The notes beneath the pieces were generated by a model. The model worked only from the letters and a program-made list of their open reading frames with translations. It did no database searches and was not told the DNA's origin. A program made the position numbers and the translations under genes. Below are positions 34,330 to 42,058 of a stretch of DNA of 64,000 bases, in pieces (positions within the stretch are counted from its first letter, which is position 1; each line of letters begins with the position of its first letter). Source of the DNA: Syntrophopropionicum propionicicum_A (GTDB taxonomy: Bacteria; Bacillota; Desulfotomaculia; Desulfotomaculales; Pelotomaculaceae); assembly GCF_048984525.1 (NCBI RefSeq), contig NZ_JBMGJC010000009.1, positions 113,088 to 177,087 of the forward strand, written 5' to 3'.

Positions 34330-34359
34330 TTGACTGTAATTCCTCAAATATGATATATA
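34330..34359 (+). promoter_or_regulatory. Sigma-A promoter P2 of the MBL-fold gene
   Basis: TTGACT (34330-34335) and TATAAT (34354-34359) are 18 bp apart, with an extended TGA before the -10. The gene's GGAGGAG signal follows about 35 bp downstream. Confidence 0.7.
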
Positions 34360-34405
34360 ATATGTGCACGAAAATTACGGGGGTCGCCCCATTGGAGGAG
34401 ATAGG

Positions 34406-35155
34406 ATGAAGGTAGCTGATGGAGTGGAAATGCTGGAGCTCTCTGCGGTTGTTATGGGAGAGCAAAATGTTGTTAATCCCACGCTGATCTGGGACGATGT
34501 CGAAGTGATCCTGGTGGACACGGGATTTCCCGGCCAACTGCCAAAAATCCGCGCAGCGATGGAGAAAGCGGGTATGCCGTTTGGACGCATCGGCAAAATT
34601 ATTTTCACCCACCACGACATAGACCATGTGGGAGGGATGCCGGCTGTTCTGCAGGACCTGCCCCAAAAGCCGGAAGTGCTGGCCCACGAGGTCGAGAAAC
34701 CTTATATCCAGGGCGAGCTGCCCTCGGTCAAGCTGACGCCGGAAAGGATGGCGCTGATTGACTCACAGCTTGTCTCCCTGCCGGAGGAACAGCGCCTGGT
34801 CATGAAAAAAGTTTTTGAAAACTTCAGGGACCTCAAGGTTGGGGTAGACCGCACCTTTACTGACGGCGAGGAACTGCCTTATTGCGGCGGCATCATTGTG
34901 GTCCACACCCCGGGCCACACCCCGGGCCATACCTGCCTTTACCTAAAACGAAGTAAGACTTTAATCGCCGGGGACTCCCTGTTTGTTACCGGCGGCCTTC
35001 TGGTGCCTGCCCCGCAATTCATTAACCATGACAGTGAAACCGCGTTAAAGTCTCTGAAGAAACTTACCCTTTTTGACATTGATACGGTGATCTGCTACCA
35101 CGGCGGCCTGTACCGGGACAACCCCGGCCGGTGTATCGCGGAGCTTGCCGGCTGA
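34406..35155 (+). CDS. MBL-fold metallohydrolase
   Basis: A 249-residue metallo-beta-lactamase-fold enzyme with TGFPG early, the metal motif FTHHDIDHVGG (HxHxDH in the variant THHDxDH), HTPGHTPGHTCLYL, LIAGDSLF and a final His in CYHGGLY. ATG at 34406 follows GGAGGAG with 5-nt spacing. It has two good sigma-A promoters. It is less than 25% similar by eye to the MBL protein at 12 kb. The substrate is unknown; glyoxalase II-like or lactonase activity fits the fold. A REP-like palindrome follows the stop. Confidence 0.9.
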   Translation: MKVADGVEMLELSAVVMGEQNVVNPTLIWDDVEVILVDTGFPGQLPKIRAAMEKAGMPFGRIGKIIFTHHDIDHVGGMPAVLQDLPQKPEVLAHEVEKPYIQGELPSVKLTPERMALIDSQLVSLPEEQRLVMKKVFENFRDLKVGVDRTFTDGEELPYCGGIIVVHTPGHTPGHTCLYLKRSKTLIAGDSLFVTGGLLVPAPQFINHDSETALKSLKKLTLFDIDTVICYHGGLYRDNPGRCIAELAG

Positions 35156-35164
35156 AGTCAAAAC

Positions 35165-35193
35165 CGTGTCAAGGGGACGGTTCTCTTGACACG
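35165..35193. repeat. Perfect 29-bp REP-like palindrome
   Basis: Arms CGTGTCAAG/CTTGACACG with the GGGGACGGTTCT core, 9 bp after the MBL-fold stop codon. A degenerate core (GGGGACAGGTCCCTC) follows at about 35206-35220. Confidence 0.93.
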
Positions 35194-35260
35194 CAGAACC
35201 GACAGGGGGACAGGTCCCTCGTACCCAATCCTGAAAAATTCCTTAAGCAAGGTGAAATAC

Positions 35261-36175
35261 TTGAAACAAAACAAGGGCAGCCTCACCGCGCTGTTGACCG
35301 CCTACGCCCGGGCCTACCACGCAGTGCACGGCGAAGCAAAGATTTTTGACGACCACTTGGCGTATCATTTTTTTACAGCAGAAGAACGGGCAGATCTTGA
35401 ACGCAACCTGGCGGAGTCCCTGAAATTTTTCGATCCCGAGCGCGCAGCCTCCTGCCCCGACCAGGCATCCGCCCTGGCCTGGTACATGCGCATTCAGGGC
35501 TGTCCGGCAACCATCAGCCGCTCGCGGTATGCGGAAGACTGCCTTGAAACCGCGATGCAAAAGGGCGTGTGCCAGTACGTGATCCTGGGCGCCGGCATGG
35601 ACACGTTCGCCTTCCGGCGGCCCGACCTGTCTGGCCGGCTCGAGGTCTTCGAGATCGACCACCCCCTGACCCAGGCTTTCAAGCTCAGCCGCCTTAAGGA
35701 ACTGGGCTGGGAGATGCCCGGGCACATGCACTTTATTCCGGTTGACTTCACAAAAGAAAACCTGGCGGGCGCACTGGGGCAATCTTCGTATGACCCTGGT
35801 AAACTAAGCTTTTTCAGCTGGCTGGGAGTAACCATTTACCTGGACCGCGCCGAGGTCATAGCCACGCTGCGGGCCATTGCCGGCATCGCGCCCGCAGGCA
35901 GCCAGGTTGTCTTCGATTATCTGGACACCGACGCGTTTACCCCCGGGAAAGCGTCCAGACAGGTCCAGTTGATGCGGGAAATCGTACAGAGGGTGGGCGA
36001 ACCGCTCAAAGGCGGCTTCGATCCGGACGCGCTGGCTGCGGACCTTGCCGGCGCAGGCATGGTCCTCCAGGAGAATTTAAGCCCGTCCGACATCGAAAAA
36101 CGTTATTTCCTGGGACGCACCGACGGCTACCATGCCGCCGGGCACATGCACTTCTGTCTATGGGGTCAGGCTTGA
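35261..36175 (+). CDS. PPM1/LCMT-family SAM-dependent methyltransferase
   Basis: A 304-residue enzyme of the same broad family as the one at 5 kb. It shows the family's N-terminal SLTALLTAYARAYHA, motif I YVILGAGMDTFAFR, acidic FEIDHPLTQAFK and the C-terminal SQVVFDYLD. TTG at 35261 with AAGGTG at 6-nt spacing is chosen; GTG 35252 is an alternative, and earlier codons fall in REP-derived sequence. Family enzymes O-methylate carboxyl groups of small molecules or proteins; the substrate here is unknown. A strong hairpin follows the stop. Confidence 0.85.
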   Translation: MKQNKGSLTALLTAYARAYHAVHGEAKIFDDHLAYHFFTAEERADLERNLAESLKFFDPERAASCPDQASALAWYMRIQGCPATISRSRYAEDCLETAMQKGVCQYVILGAGMDTFAFRRPDLSGRLEVFEIDHPLTQAFKLSRLKELGWEMPGHMHFIPVDFTKENLAGALGQSSYDPGKLSFFSWLGVTIYLDRAEVIATLRAIAGIAPAGSQVVFDYLDTDAFTPGKASRQVQLMREIVQRVGEPLKGGFDPDALAADLAGAGMVLQENLSPSDIEKRYFLGRTDGYHAAGHMHFCLWGQA

Positions 36176-36188
36176 GTTATTTACTTTT

Positions 36189-36221
36189 GGTGGGACAAGG
36201 GGGCTGTCACCCTGTCCCACC
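36189..36221 (+). terminator. Hairpin terminator after the methyltransferase
   Basis: GGTGGGACA and TGTCCCACC pair perfectly over 9 bp and are followed by TTTATTTAT. The loop GGGGGCTGTCACCC recalls the REP-like core, so it may derive from such an element. Confidence 0.65.
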
Positions 36222-36300
36222 TTTATTTATATAATAAGCATAAATTTTAGGGGGATACTATTCTTGGAAAAAACTTTAGAAATTTTTTGGAGAGGGCAGC

Positions 36301-37464
36301 TTGGAAAACACGCACAATTTTTTATTACCCCCGAAAAATTTAATTGGTATAGGGGCTTTTAAAGACCTCCCAAATGAAATGCTGGCCTATAAGCTGAGCA
36401 AAGTACTGATTGTTACCGATAAAAACATGATCAGTCTGGGATATGTTGAATTTTTGGAAAAGGTATTAAAAAACCTTTTTATCTCCTATGACATTTTTGA
36501 TGGTGTGCTGCACCCAAATCCAACGGTTTCTTTCGTTGAAGACGGTATAGCATATTTTAAATCCCTGCAAATAAGAGGCTATAAATTAATTTTTTCCATA
36601 GGCGGCGGGACAAACCACGACTGCGCCAAAGCCATCGCGACAGTTGCCGCCAATGGCGGTTCAATCATCGATTATGAAGGATATAATAAGGTAAGCAGAC
36701 CGGTTATCCCGCAAATTGCCATAAATACCACGGCTGGATCCGGCGCTGAGTTAACAATGACTGCAATAATTGCTGACACTTCAAGGAAAGTCAAAATGAC
36801 TATAACCTCACCTATGTTGACACCGTTCTTATCTGTTAATGACCCAATATTTATGACAACCATGCCTAAAGAGGTTACTGCAAGTTCGGGAATAGATGTT
36901 GTCTCACATGCCCTTGAAGCATATTCTTCGCTGGAAGCTTCTCCTATAACTGACGCCCTGGCTCTTGGAGCTATAAGGCTGGCTTTTGAGTATCTCCCCA
37001 GGGCTTATGAAAACGGCAATGATATGGAAGCCAGGGAGAAAATGATGTATGCGGAAATTATGGCAGCTATGGCTTTCAACAGTGCCGGATTGGGGTATCT
37101 TCATTCTCTTGCGCACCAAATGGGCGGATTTTATAAAGGGCCGCATGGTGATTATACTGCTGTATTGCTGCCATACGTCCTGGAATTTAATTCGGTTTCA
37201 ATTCCCGGGGAACGGATAATGAATATGGCTAAAGCAATGAATCTGAAAGCAGGCACCAAATCTAAGGCTGTAGACAAAATAATGAGTGCGCTAAAAAAAC
37301 TCAGTAAACAAATAGGAATACCGGACCGGGCGGCCCAGATGGGCCTGGCAGCCGAAGATATCGAGGAAATGTCACAAAATGCGTTGAAGGATATATGTTC
37401 TCTCACCAATCCCAGACAGGGAACCATTGAAGATATAATGAATATCTACAAAGCATCAATGTAA
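36301..37464 (+). CDS. Iron-containing alcohol dehydrogenase
   Basis: A 387-residue group III dehydrogenase that oxidises or reduces alcohols and aldehydes with NAD(P) and Fe2+. It has the N-terminal NFLLPPKNLIGIGAF, the nucleotide-binding IGGGTNHDCAKAIA (GGGS-type motif) and metal ligands in DVVSHALEAYSS (Asp/His), NSAGLGYLHSLAHQMGG and GPHGDYTAVLLP. The start is TTG with GGAGAGGG just upstream; no ATG precedes the conserved N-terminus. It is monocistronic. It is a likely fermentative or syntrophic alcohol-metabolism enzyme, though substrate cannot be assigned. Confidence 0.93.
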   Translation: MENTHNFLLPPKNLIGIGAFKDLPNEMLAYKLSKVLIVTDKNMISLGYVEFLEKVLKNLFISYDIFDGVLHPNPTVSFVEDGIAYFKSLQIRGYKLIFSIGGGTNHDCAKAIATVAANGGSIIDYEGYNKVSRPVIPQIAINTTAGSGAELTMTAIIADTSRKVKMTITSPMLTPFLSVNDPIFMTTMPKEVTASSGIDVVSHALEAYSSLEASPITDALALGAIRLAFEYLPRAYENGNDMEAREKMMYAEIMAAMAFNSAGLGYLHSLAHQMGGFYKGPHGDYTAVLLPYVLEFNSVSIPGERIMNMAKAMNLKAGTKSKAVDKIMSALKKLSKQIGIPDRAAQMGLAAEDIEEMSQNALKDICSLTNPRQGTIEDIMNIYKASM

Positions 37465-37482
37465 GGCAAGACAAGAGGCTAT

Positions 37483-38010
37483 TCATTCTTCTGTTTTATC
37501 ACCTTCTTTGATTAATGGTTTATTGAACTCCGGTTGAAGTATAGGTACGGATTTTTTAATAGCAGGAACTAAAGCGCCTTCCTGCCACATTTGGTACAAG
37601 TATAATAGCAAAGAAAGAACGGTAGTTATTATTAAAACCGTTATTCTGCCGGTATTCAAATCCTTAATCCCTCGCGTTACCAACCATGGTGTCATTAAAA
37701 AAGAGAATACAATATTAAACAATAAATCGCTGCCAATGAACAGCCAGAACTTTCCATAAGTTAACTTAAATACCCACATAGCAACTACTGGCGCCAGACC
37801 ATATATGTAAGATATTGTATAACTGAGCGGATACATAGTTTCCTTAATCCGCCATAAATTAAATGTACTGCCTATTTCAATTGTTAAGCTGGTAATTACT
37901 ATAGTAAACAAAGCGATCGGCATAAAACGTTTTATATCTTCTTTTTTCATAAAGAAAATCGTAAACCAGGGCACGATTAACATTGACCATAATATCGCTT
38001 GATTACTCAT
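37483..38010 (-). CDS. CBO0543-family membrane protein
   Basis: A 175-residue protein with five or six hydrophobic helices and the segment EIGSTFNLWRIKETMYPLS, which matches small membrane proteins known as the CBO0543 family in spore-forming Firmicutes. Function unknown. It is convergent with the alcohol dehydrogenase gene (18 bp between stops) and followed on the same strand, after a gap, by nothing. Confidence 0.72.
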   Translation of the reverse strand: MSNQAILWSMLIVPWFTIFFMKKEDIKRFMPIALFTIVITSLTIEIGSTFNLWRIKETMYPLSYTISYIYGLAPVVAMWVFKLTYGKFWLFIGSDLLFNIVFSFLMTPWLVTRGIKDLNTGRITVLIITTVLSLLLYLYQMWQEGALVPAIKKSVPILQPEFNKPLIKEGDKTEE

Positions 38011-38128
38011 GAATCCTCCATAATAATATTATTTTCTTGGTATTTTTGCCTGGAGCTGAAGAATTATACATGAGCAGTCTTTTTGATTCTGGCAATAGGT
38101 AATTGCCCGCCCCAAATAAGTAAATAAC

Positions 38129-39757
38129 TCAAGCCTGACCCCTATCTTTCAACAACTGCCGGTATTCTCCGTCCAGGCGGCTTCGCTCCTCTTCGTCCCT
38201 GCACTCGGCTAACTTGCCGGCCAGCTCGGAAAGCCTGAGCCGGAGTACCATGTCCTCCATTTCTTTTTCTCTGGCGCCGGGCCTGGTGCTAGATTCTCTG
38301 ATATAATCCTCCAGAGTTCCCTCGTAAGTTATGATCGAGCATTTTTCGATCATAAGCACCCGGTCGGACACGTTGTTCAGAAACTTGCGGTCGTGTGATA
38401 TGATCAGCATCGTTCCCTTGTAATCACGCAGCACCGACTCCAGGGCTTCCATTGAGATTATGTCCAGGTAGTTGGTCGGCTCGTCCAGGATGATAAAGTT
38501 GGCGCCGCCTGTCAATATTTTCGCCAGCGATAGTTTTACCTTCTCGCCGCCGCTGAGACGCGCCACCTCTTTGTAAACGTCGTCGCCCCTGAAAAGGAAG
38601 CGCGCCAGGATAGTCCTGACCAGCGACTCTGGCTGGGCGCTGTTCTTAATCACGCTGCCCAATACGTTGTCCCGGTAATCAAGGTTGCCTGCCAGGTCCT
38701 GGTTGAAATAACCGGTTATCGTGCCGGGAGCAAGCCTGGTACCCGCCGCGCCGCTGACAATCATATTGGCCAGGGTAGTCTTGCCGCTGCCGTTGGCGCC
38801 CACCAGGGCTGTCTTCCTGCCCCGGGGAATTTCAAAACACGCCTTCTTAAAGAGGCACCTGCTGCCAAAATACAGGTCTATGTCCTCCCCTGCCGCCACG
38901 GTCCGGGCAACAGGGTCGCCAACCTGGCTGATGTTAATTTTTACCTGCGGGAGCGCCCGCGGCTTTTCTTTAACTTCGAGTTTCTCCAGCCTGGTTTCGA
39001 TGGCCTTGACCGTTTTGTTCAGCTTTTCCTGGATTTCAGTCGAATCCCTCTTGTGCAGGCGCGCTTCAGAAGTGCCCATCCTTTTGGGGTTTTTTCTGAC
39101 CTTTTTAACATTGACGCGCCGCTCGGCCAGGGTATCATAAAGCCTTTTTTTCTCCGACACATACTGGCGGTATTCAAAGAGCTGCCGCTCGAAAGCCGCT
39201 TCCCGCTGGCTCAGGTAGTCCGAGTAGTTGCCCTGGAATACCTGCAGCCCGGCGTCCCGGATTTCGATAATCTTAGAGCACAGGCGGTCCAGGAACTCCC
39301 GGTCGTGGGAAACCAGCAGCATGGCTCCCCTGAAAGCCGCCAGCTTGTCTTCCAGCAGCCTTATCCCGTCAAGGTCCAGGTTGGCGGTGGGCTCGTCGGC
39401 AAACAGGACGCCAGCGCTTTCCTCAAAACCAGCCGCGATCTTCAGCCGCGTCTTTTCGCCGCCGCTGGCAGCGCCGCCGTCTACACCGCTGACCCGGAAC
39501 TCCCTGGCCAGCTTCCGGTCCGGGCCGGTCCCCGGGCCTCCTTCCTGCCCGATGTAGGAAAGGCCGGCGCGCAGTTCCAGGCGCCCCTCGTCAGGTCTCA
39601 GGCGCCCGGAAAGAAGGTCTAGCAGCGTCGTTTTGCCGGCGCCGTTGGCCCCGACTATGCCGATCCTGTCACCATAGTATATTTTCAAATCGTCAAACTG
39701 GACGATTACCCTGTCACCGTATGATTTTTTTATATTGCAAGCCTGCAGTACCAACAA
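38129..39757 (-). CDS. ABC-F family ATPase, likely ribosome-protection type
   Basis: A soluble protein with two nucleotide-binding domains and no membrane helices: Walker A GANGAGKTT and GANGSGKTT, signatures ASGGEKTRLK and LSGGEKVKLSLA, Walker B FADEPTANLD and ILDEPTNYLD, with a basic coiled linker between them. ABC-F proteins bind the ribosomal E site; those of this size (about 542 aa) include Msr/Vga/Lsa-type antibiotic-resistance factors. GGGGGG points to TTG 39757 or 39754 as start; the ATG at 39775 precedes this signal. A structured leader with a terminator and a hairpin masking the binding site lies upstream, supporting a drug-inducible resistance role. Confidence 0.88.
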   Translation of the reverse strand: MLVLQACNIKKSYGDRVIVQFDDLKIYYGDRIGIVGANGAGKTTLLDLLSGRLRPDEGRLELRAGLSYIGQEGGPGTGPDRKLAREFRVSGVDGGAASGGEKTRLKIAAGFEESAGVLFADEPTANLDLDGIRLLEDKLAAFRGAMLLVSHDREFLDRLCSKIIEIRDAGLQVFQGNYSDYLSQREAAFERQLFEYRQYVSEKKRLYDTLAERRVNVKKVRKNPKRMGTSEARLHKRDSTEIQEKLNKTVKAIETRLEKLEVKEKPRALPQVKINISQVGDPVARTVAAGEDIDLYFGSRCLFKKACFEIPRGRKTALVGANGSGKTTLANMIVSGAAGTRLAPGTITGYFNQDLAGNLDYRDNVLGSVIKNSAQPESLVRTILARFLFRGDDVYKEVARLSGGEKVKLSLAKILTGGANFIILDEPTNYLDIISMEALESVLRDYKGTMLIISHDRKFLNNVSDRVLMIEKCSIITYEGTLEDYIRESSTRPGAREKEMEDMVLRLRLSELAGKLAECRDEEERSRLDGEYRQLLKDRGQA

Positions 39758-39996
39758 AAAAATCCCCCCGAACATAAATACTCGGGAGGATTATCCTCGT
39801 CAGAACCCGTTAAAAATGGCTGAAAAACCTTATTATAAGGCCAGCGGTTTAGAATCTTATTAATTACGGGTAAATTTAAAAAAAAGGCGAGGATAACCCC
39901 ATCCCGGAACAGAACTGCCCCCGGCAATTCGCATGAAATTTGTTTGTTCCAGAACTAGCTGTTCCTCATTCCTCGCTACCCGTCCCTTTCTGCAGT
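39758..39996 (-). promoter_or_regulatory. Attenuator-like leader of the ABC-F gene
   Basis: On the minus strand, GCGAGGA and GGAACAG pair with CTGTTCC and TCCTCGC to form a terminator stem that runs into TTTTTTTT (39878-39885). Further down, TCCTCCCGA (39782-39790) can pair with TCGGGGGGA (39763-39771), hiding the ribosome binding site. The overlapping GAGGATAATCCTC hairpin (39786-39798) is mutually exclusive with it. A 24-codon ORF (39860-39934, MRIAGGSSVPGWGY...) runs through the terminator but lacks a clear binding site. The layout resembles leaders of known inducible ABC-F genes. Confidence 0.6.
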
Positions 39997-40003
39997 GTAC
40001 AAC

Positions 40004-40035
40004 ATTATATTATCAGAACTATCTTAGATATTCAA
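40004..40035 (-). promoter_or_regulatory. Predicted promoter of the ABC-F gene
   Basis: TTGAAT (40030-40035) lies upstream of an overlapping TAATATAAT tract (-10 TATAAT at 40004-40009, or TAATAT with 17-bp spacing). Confidence 0.5.
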
Positions 40036-40083
40036 CCTGTGCAGGTGGTTGAAACTTCAGTTTGCGCAAGTGATTTAACAAAG

Positions 40084-40110
40084 GTGTCAACAACCCCGTC
40101 CACCTGACAC
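40084..40110. repeat. REP-like palindrome, GTTGTTGACAC variant
   Basis: GTGTCAACAACCCCGTCC with an ACCTGACAC arm. This is the variant that flanks the RAYT transposase gene near 60 kb. It lies between the ABC-F promoter and the HicB-like gene. Confidence 0.85.
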
Positions 40111-40144
40111 AAGCAATTTGATGTTTTCATGAGTGCCTTTTTTG

Positions 40145-40160
40145 TGGTAATATATTACCA
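40145..40160. promoter_or_regulatory. 16-bp perfect palindrome abutting the HicB-like start codon
   Basis: TGGTAATATATTACCA ends in the A of the ATG. It contains a possible TAATAT -10. No ribosome binding site precedes the ATG, so the gene may be leaderless and repressed through this site. Confidence 0.5.
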
Positions 40161-40366
40161 TGAAAAACTTAGATTATTATTTAAGCCTGAAATATGATGT
40201 AAAGCTGATAGGCGCCGCCGGGGCGTGGGCGGCCGCCATCCCCGCCCTGCCCGACTGCGTAGCCGAGGGCAAGACGCCGCAGGAAGCCATGGCTAAACTG
40301 GAAGAAGCGAAAAAAGCCTGGCTTGCAAACCGCCTGAAATCAGGCCAACCCGTACCTGAACCTTAA
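40160..40366 (+). CDS. HicB-like antitoxin-type protein, orphan
   Basis: A 68-residue protein with the HicB fold signature: YYLSLKYDV, then WAAAIPALPDCVAEGKTPQEAMAKLEEAKKAWL, which corresponds to the partially degraded RNase H-like domain of HicB. No HicA toxin gene (a small dsRBD protein) is found on either side, and there is no C-terminal DNA-binding domain. It has no ribosome binding site and a perfect palindrome touches its ATG. A terminator follows, then lepB, so it is transcribed alone. Confidence 0.8.
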   Translation: MKNLDYYLSLKYDVKLIGAAGAWAAAIPALPDCVAEGKTPQEAMAKLEEAKKAWLANRLKSGQPVPEP

Positions 40367-40368
40367 AA

Positions 40369-40388
40369 AAGACGCTTGAGAGCGTCTT
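40369..40388 (+). terminator. Terminator of the HicB-like gene
   Basis: AAGACGCT and AGCGTCTT pair around TGAG, with T and A tracts on either side, so it could work in both directions. Confidence 0.75.
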
Positions 40389-40410
40389 TCATTTTAAAGG
40401 CGGTGACTAT

Positions 40411-40950
40411 ATGAATAACAATTTCAAAGCTGTTTTTTTTGAGTACGCCAAAATTATTATATTAGCTCTTGTAATATCACTTCTCGTGAGGACGTACGTG
40501 GCCGAGGCCAGGTTCATTCCCTCCGAGTCCATGCTGCCCACTTTAAAAATCGGGGACCACCTCATCGTAGAAAAAATTTCATTTGAAATTAAAGGGCTCA
40601 GAGATATCGAAAGGGGCGATATCGTTGTCTTCGATCCCCCGGCATCCGTTAAGTCGGAAGATGACATCCCTTTTATTAAAAGGGTCATCGGCCTGCCGGG
40701 CGAAACAGTTTCTATTAAAAAAGGGACTGTATATATAAATGGAGAACCGCTGAACGAACCATACATTTTGGAGAAACCGGTTGTTGACTTTAAACCATAT
40801 GTAATCCCCGAAAATACATTATTCGTTATGGGCGACAACCGTAATCACAGTAACGACAGCAGGTACTGGGGGCCGCTGCCGGTGCAGAACATAATCGGCA
40901 AGGCGGAATTCCGCTATTATCCCTTTGGCGATATAGGAATACTCAATTAA
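40411..40950 (+). CDS. lepB: Signal peptidase I
   Basis: A 179-residue membrane-anchored serine protease (S26) that removes signal peptides of exported proteins. It has one N-terminal helix (IIILALVISLLVRTYV), box B with catalytic Ser40 in IPSESMLPTL, box D with catalytic Lys90 in FIKRVIGLPGE and box E GDNRNHSNDSRYWGP. The single helix and short length are typical of Gram-positive SipS-like enzymes. ATG follows AAAGGCGGTG. It is monocistronic, with a strong terminator after it. Confidence 0.96.
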   Translation: MNNNFKAVFFEYAKIIILALVISLLVRTYVAEARFIPSESMLPTLKIGDHLIVEKISFEIKGLRDIERGDIVVFDPPASVKSEDDIPFIKRVIGLPGETVSIKKGTVYINGEPLNEPYILEKPVVDFKPYVIPENTLFVMGDNRNHSNDSRYWGPLPVQNIIGKAEFRYYPFGDIGILN

Positions 40951-40967
40951 CAAATAATATAAATAAT

Positions 40968-40995
40968 GCTGGTGTTTAACTCACCAGCTTTTTTT
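40968..40995 (+). terminator. Terminator of lepB
   Basis: GCTGGTG and CACCAGC pair around TTTAACT, followed by TTTTTTTATTT. Confidence 0.9.
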
Positions 40996-41022
40996 ATTTG
41001 AGAGGTCACTGACCCCATTCTA

Positions 41023-42042
41023 TTAGCCTCTCTTGGATATCACCTGGGGAGGGGAAGCCATGAGATTTCTGCTGCTCCCCATTTTACACAGCTTGTTGAT
41101 ATTGTCGATTTCCTCTGTTATGAAACCCTTGAAAATTGCCCTGTATTCATCGCTGATAGTAGCTGAATAAGCCCTTATATGCTGGTTTAAAAGATACTGG
41201 CTAGCCGTTATGACGACATTGGCCACCTCGTCATCGGATAAAGCGATTTGGCCGATAACACCGGGCGGCCGCTGGCGCATCCTGGTCACCGGCCGGGGCG
41301 GCACAGTAAAACCGGCGGCTTTTAACACATCCTCGACTTTTTTCAATTGCGGGTAGGCAATATTGTATAGTCCATGCTCCAGGAGTTTTTTCAGCTCCTT
41401 GTCATTGGTGTTGCTTAAATAAGATTCCAGCAGGATGATACTGGAGCTCCTGAAGAATTCCATTTCAGCCCATAGCCAGTAAACATCGCCTATTGTCGGC
41501 CCTTTTGGCGCCGACACCGCCATGGGGGGCTGGTTAAAGGCGAGCCTGCTCTTGCCGAAAGAAATAATGGCTTCATGCTGCTTAATGTCCTGCTTTAAAA
41601 GGTCAATGAACAGCCCTCTGATTGTATCGTCGGTTGTTACAGCACTGACAGCCCGCCCGTCAAGAATAATCAACGCGCTTGACAGGTTGAACATGATCCT
41701 GGTGATTTCCTCATCTGTGAGTATTACTTCGTTGCCCACCCCCGGCCTTCCCTGGAGAGTTTTAGAAGATGACCTGGGCGGAACGGTAAAACCGGCGTCT
41801 TTCAGCAGGCCTTCCAGCCTGGGTATGCGCTGGTCCCTCATTTGGGCCGCGAAATCCTTTATAACCTTGTGCATCCCTTTATCATCCGTATTCATCTGAA
41901 AAGTTTCCAGGGAATTTACCAGCTGGTGCGAAGCGGTGAGGGATTCCCAGAGGTGGTATATTTCCCCGGCGTGCATTGGTTTTTTCGCGGTATTTAAAGT
42001 GTATGATGACGGGAGTATTTTTTTTAATATTTTGAATTGCAT
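41023..42042 (-). CDS. DUF3231 protein, second of a tandem pair
   Basis: A 339-residue protein made of two repeated halves, each with a (I/V)Y(H/W)LW helix, a TN.D.(G/E) turn and a GFTVPPR motif. This is the DUF3231 family of spore-formers, related to spore-coat-like four-helix proteins. ATG at 42042 follows GGGGTGG; the ORF's earlier GTG lies in that signal. It is 16 bp downstream of its paralogue, which shares the same MxxKILKKILP start, and their sequences align along the whole length. The pair arose by gene duplication on top of an internal duplication. Confidence 0.82.
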   Translation of the reverse strand: MQFKILKKILPSSYTLNTAKKPMHAGEIYHLWESLTASHQLVNSLETFQMNTDDKGMHKVIKDFAAQMRDQRIPRLEGLLKDAGFTVPPRSSSKTLQGRPGVGNEVILTDEEITRIMFNLSSALIILDGRAVSAVTTDDTIRGLFIDLLKQDIKQHEAIISFGKSRLAFNQPPMAVSAPKGPTIGDVYWLWAEMEFFRSSSIILLESYLSNTNDKELKKLLEHGLYNIAYPQLKKVEDVLKAAGFTVPPRPVTRMRQRPPGVIGQIALSDDEVANVVITASQYLLNQHIRAYSATISDEYRAIFKGFITEEIDNINKLCKMGSSRNLMASPPQVISKRG

Positions 42043-42058
42043 TTTTTCCACCCCTCTT

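Noticed and set aside
34283..34687. 134-residue ORF opposite the MBL-fold gene
   Set aside because: It is the antisense frame of a gene with two good promoters and a strong ribosome binding site, and its sequence has no domain character.
40160..40366. HicAB toxin-antitoxin pair
   Set aside because: No HicA-like ORF is found beside the HicB-like gene on either strand.
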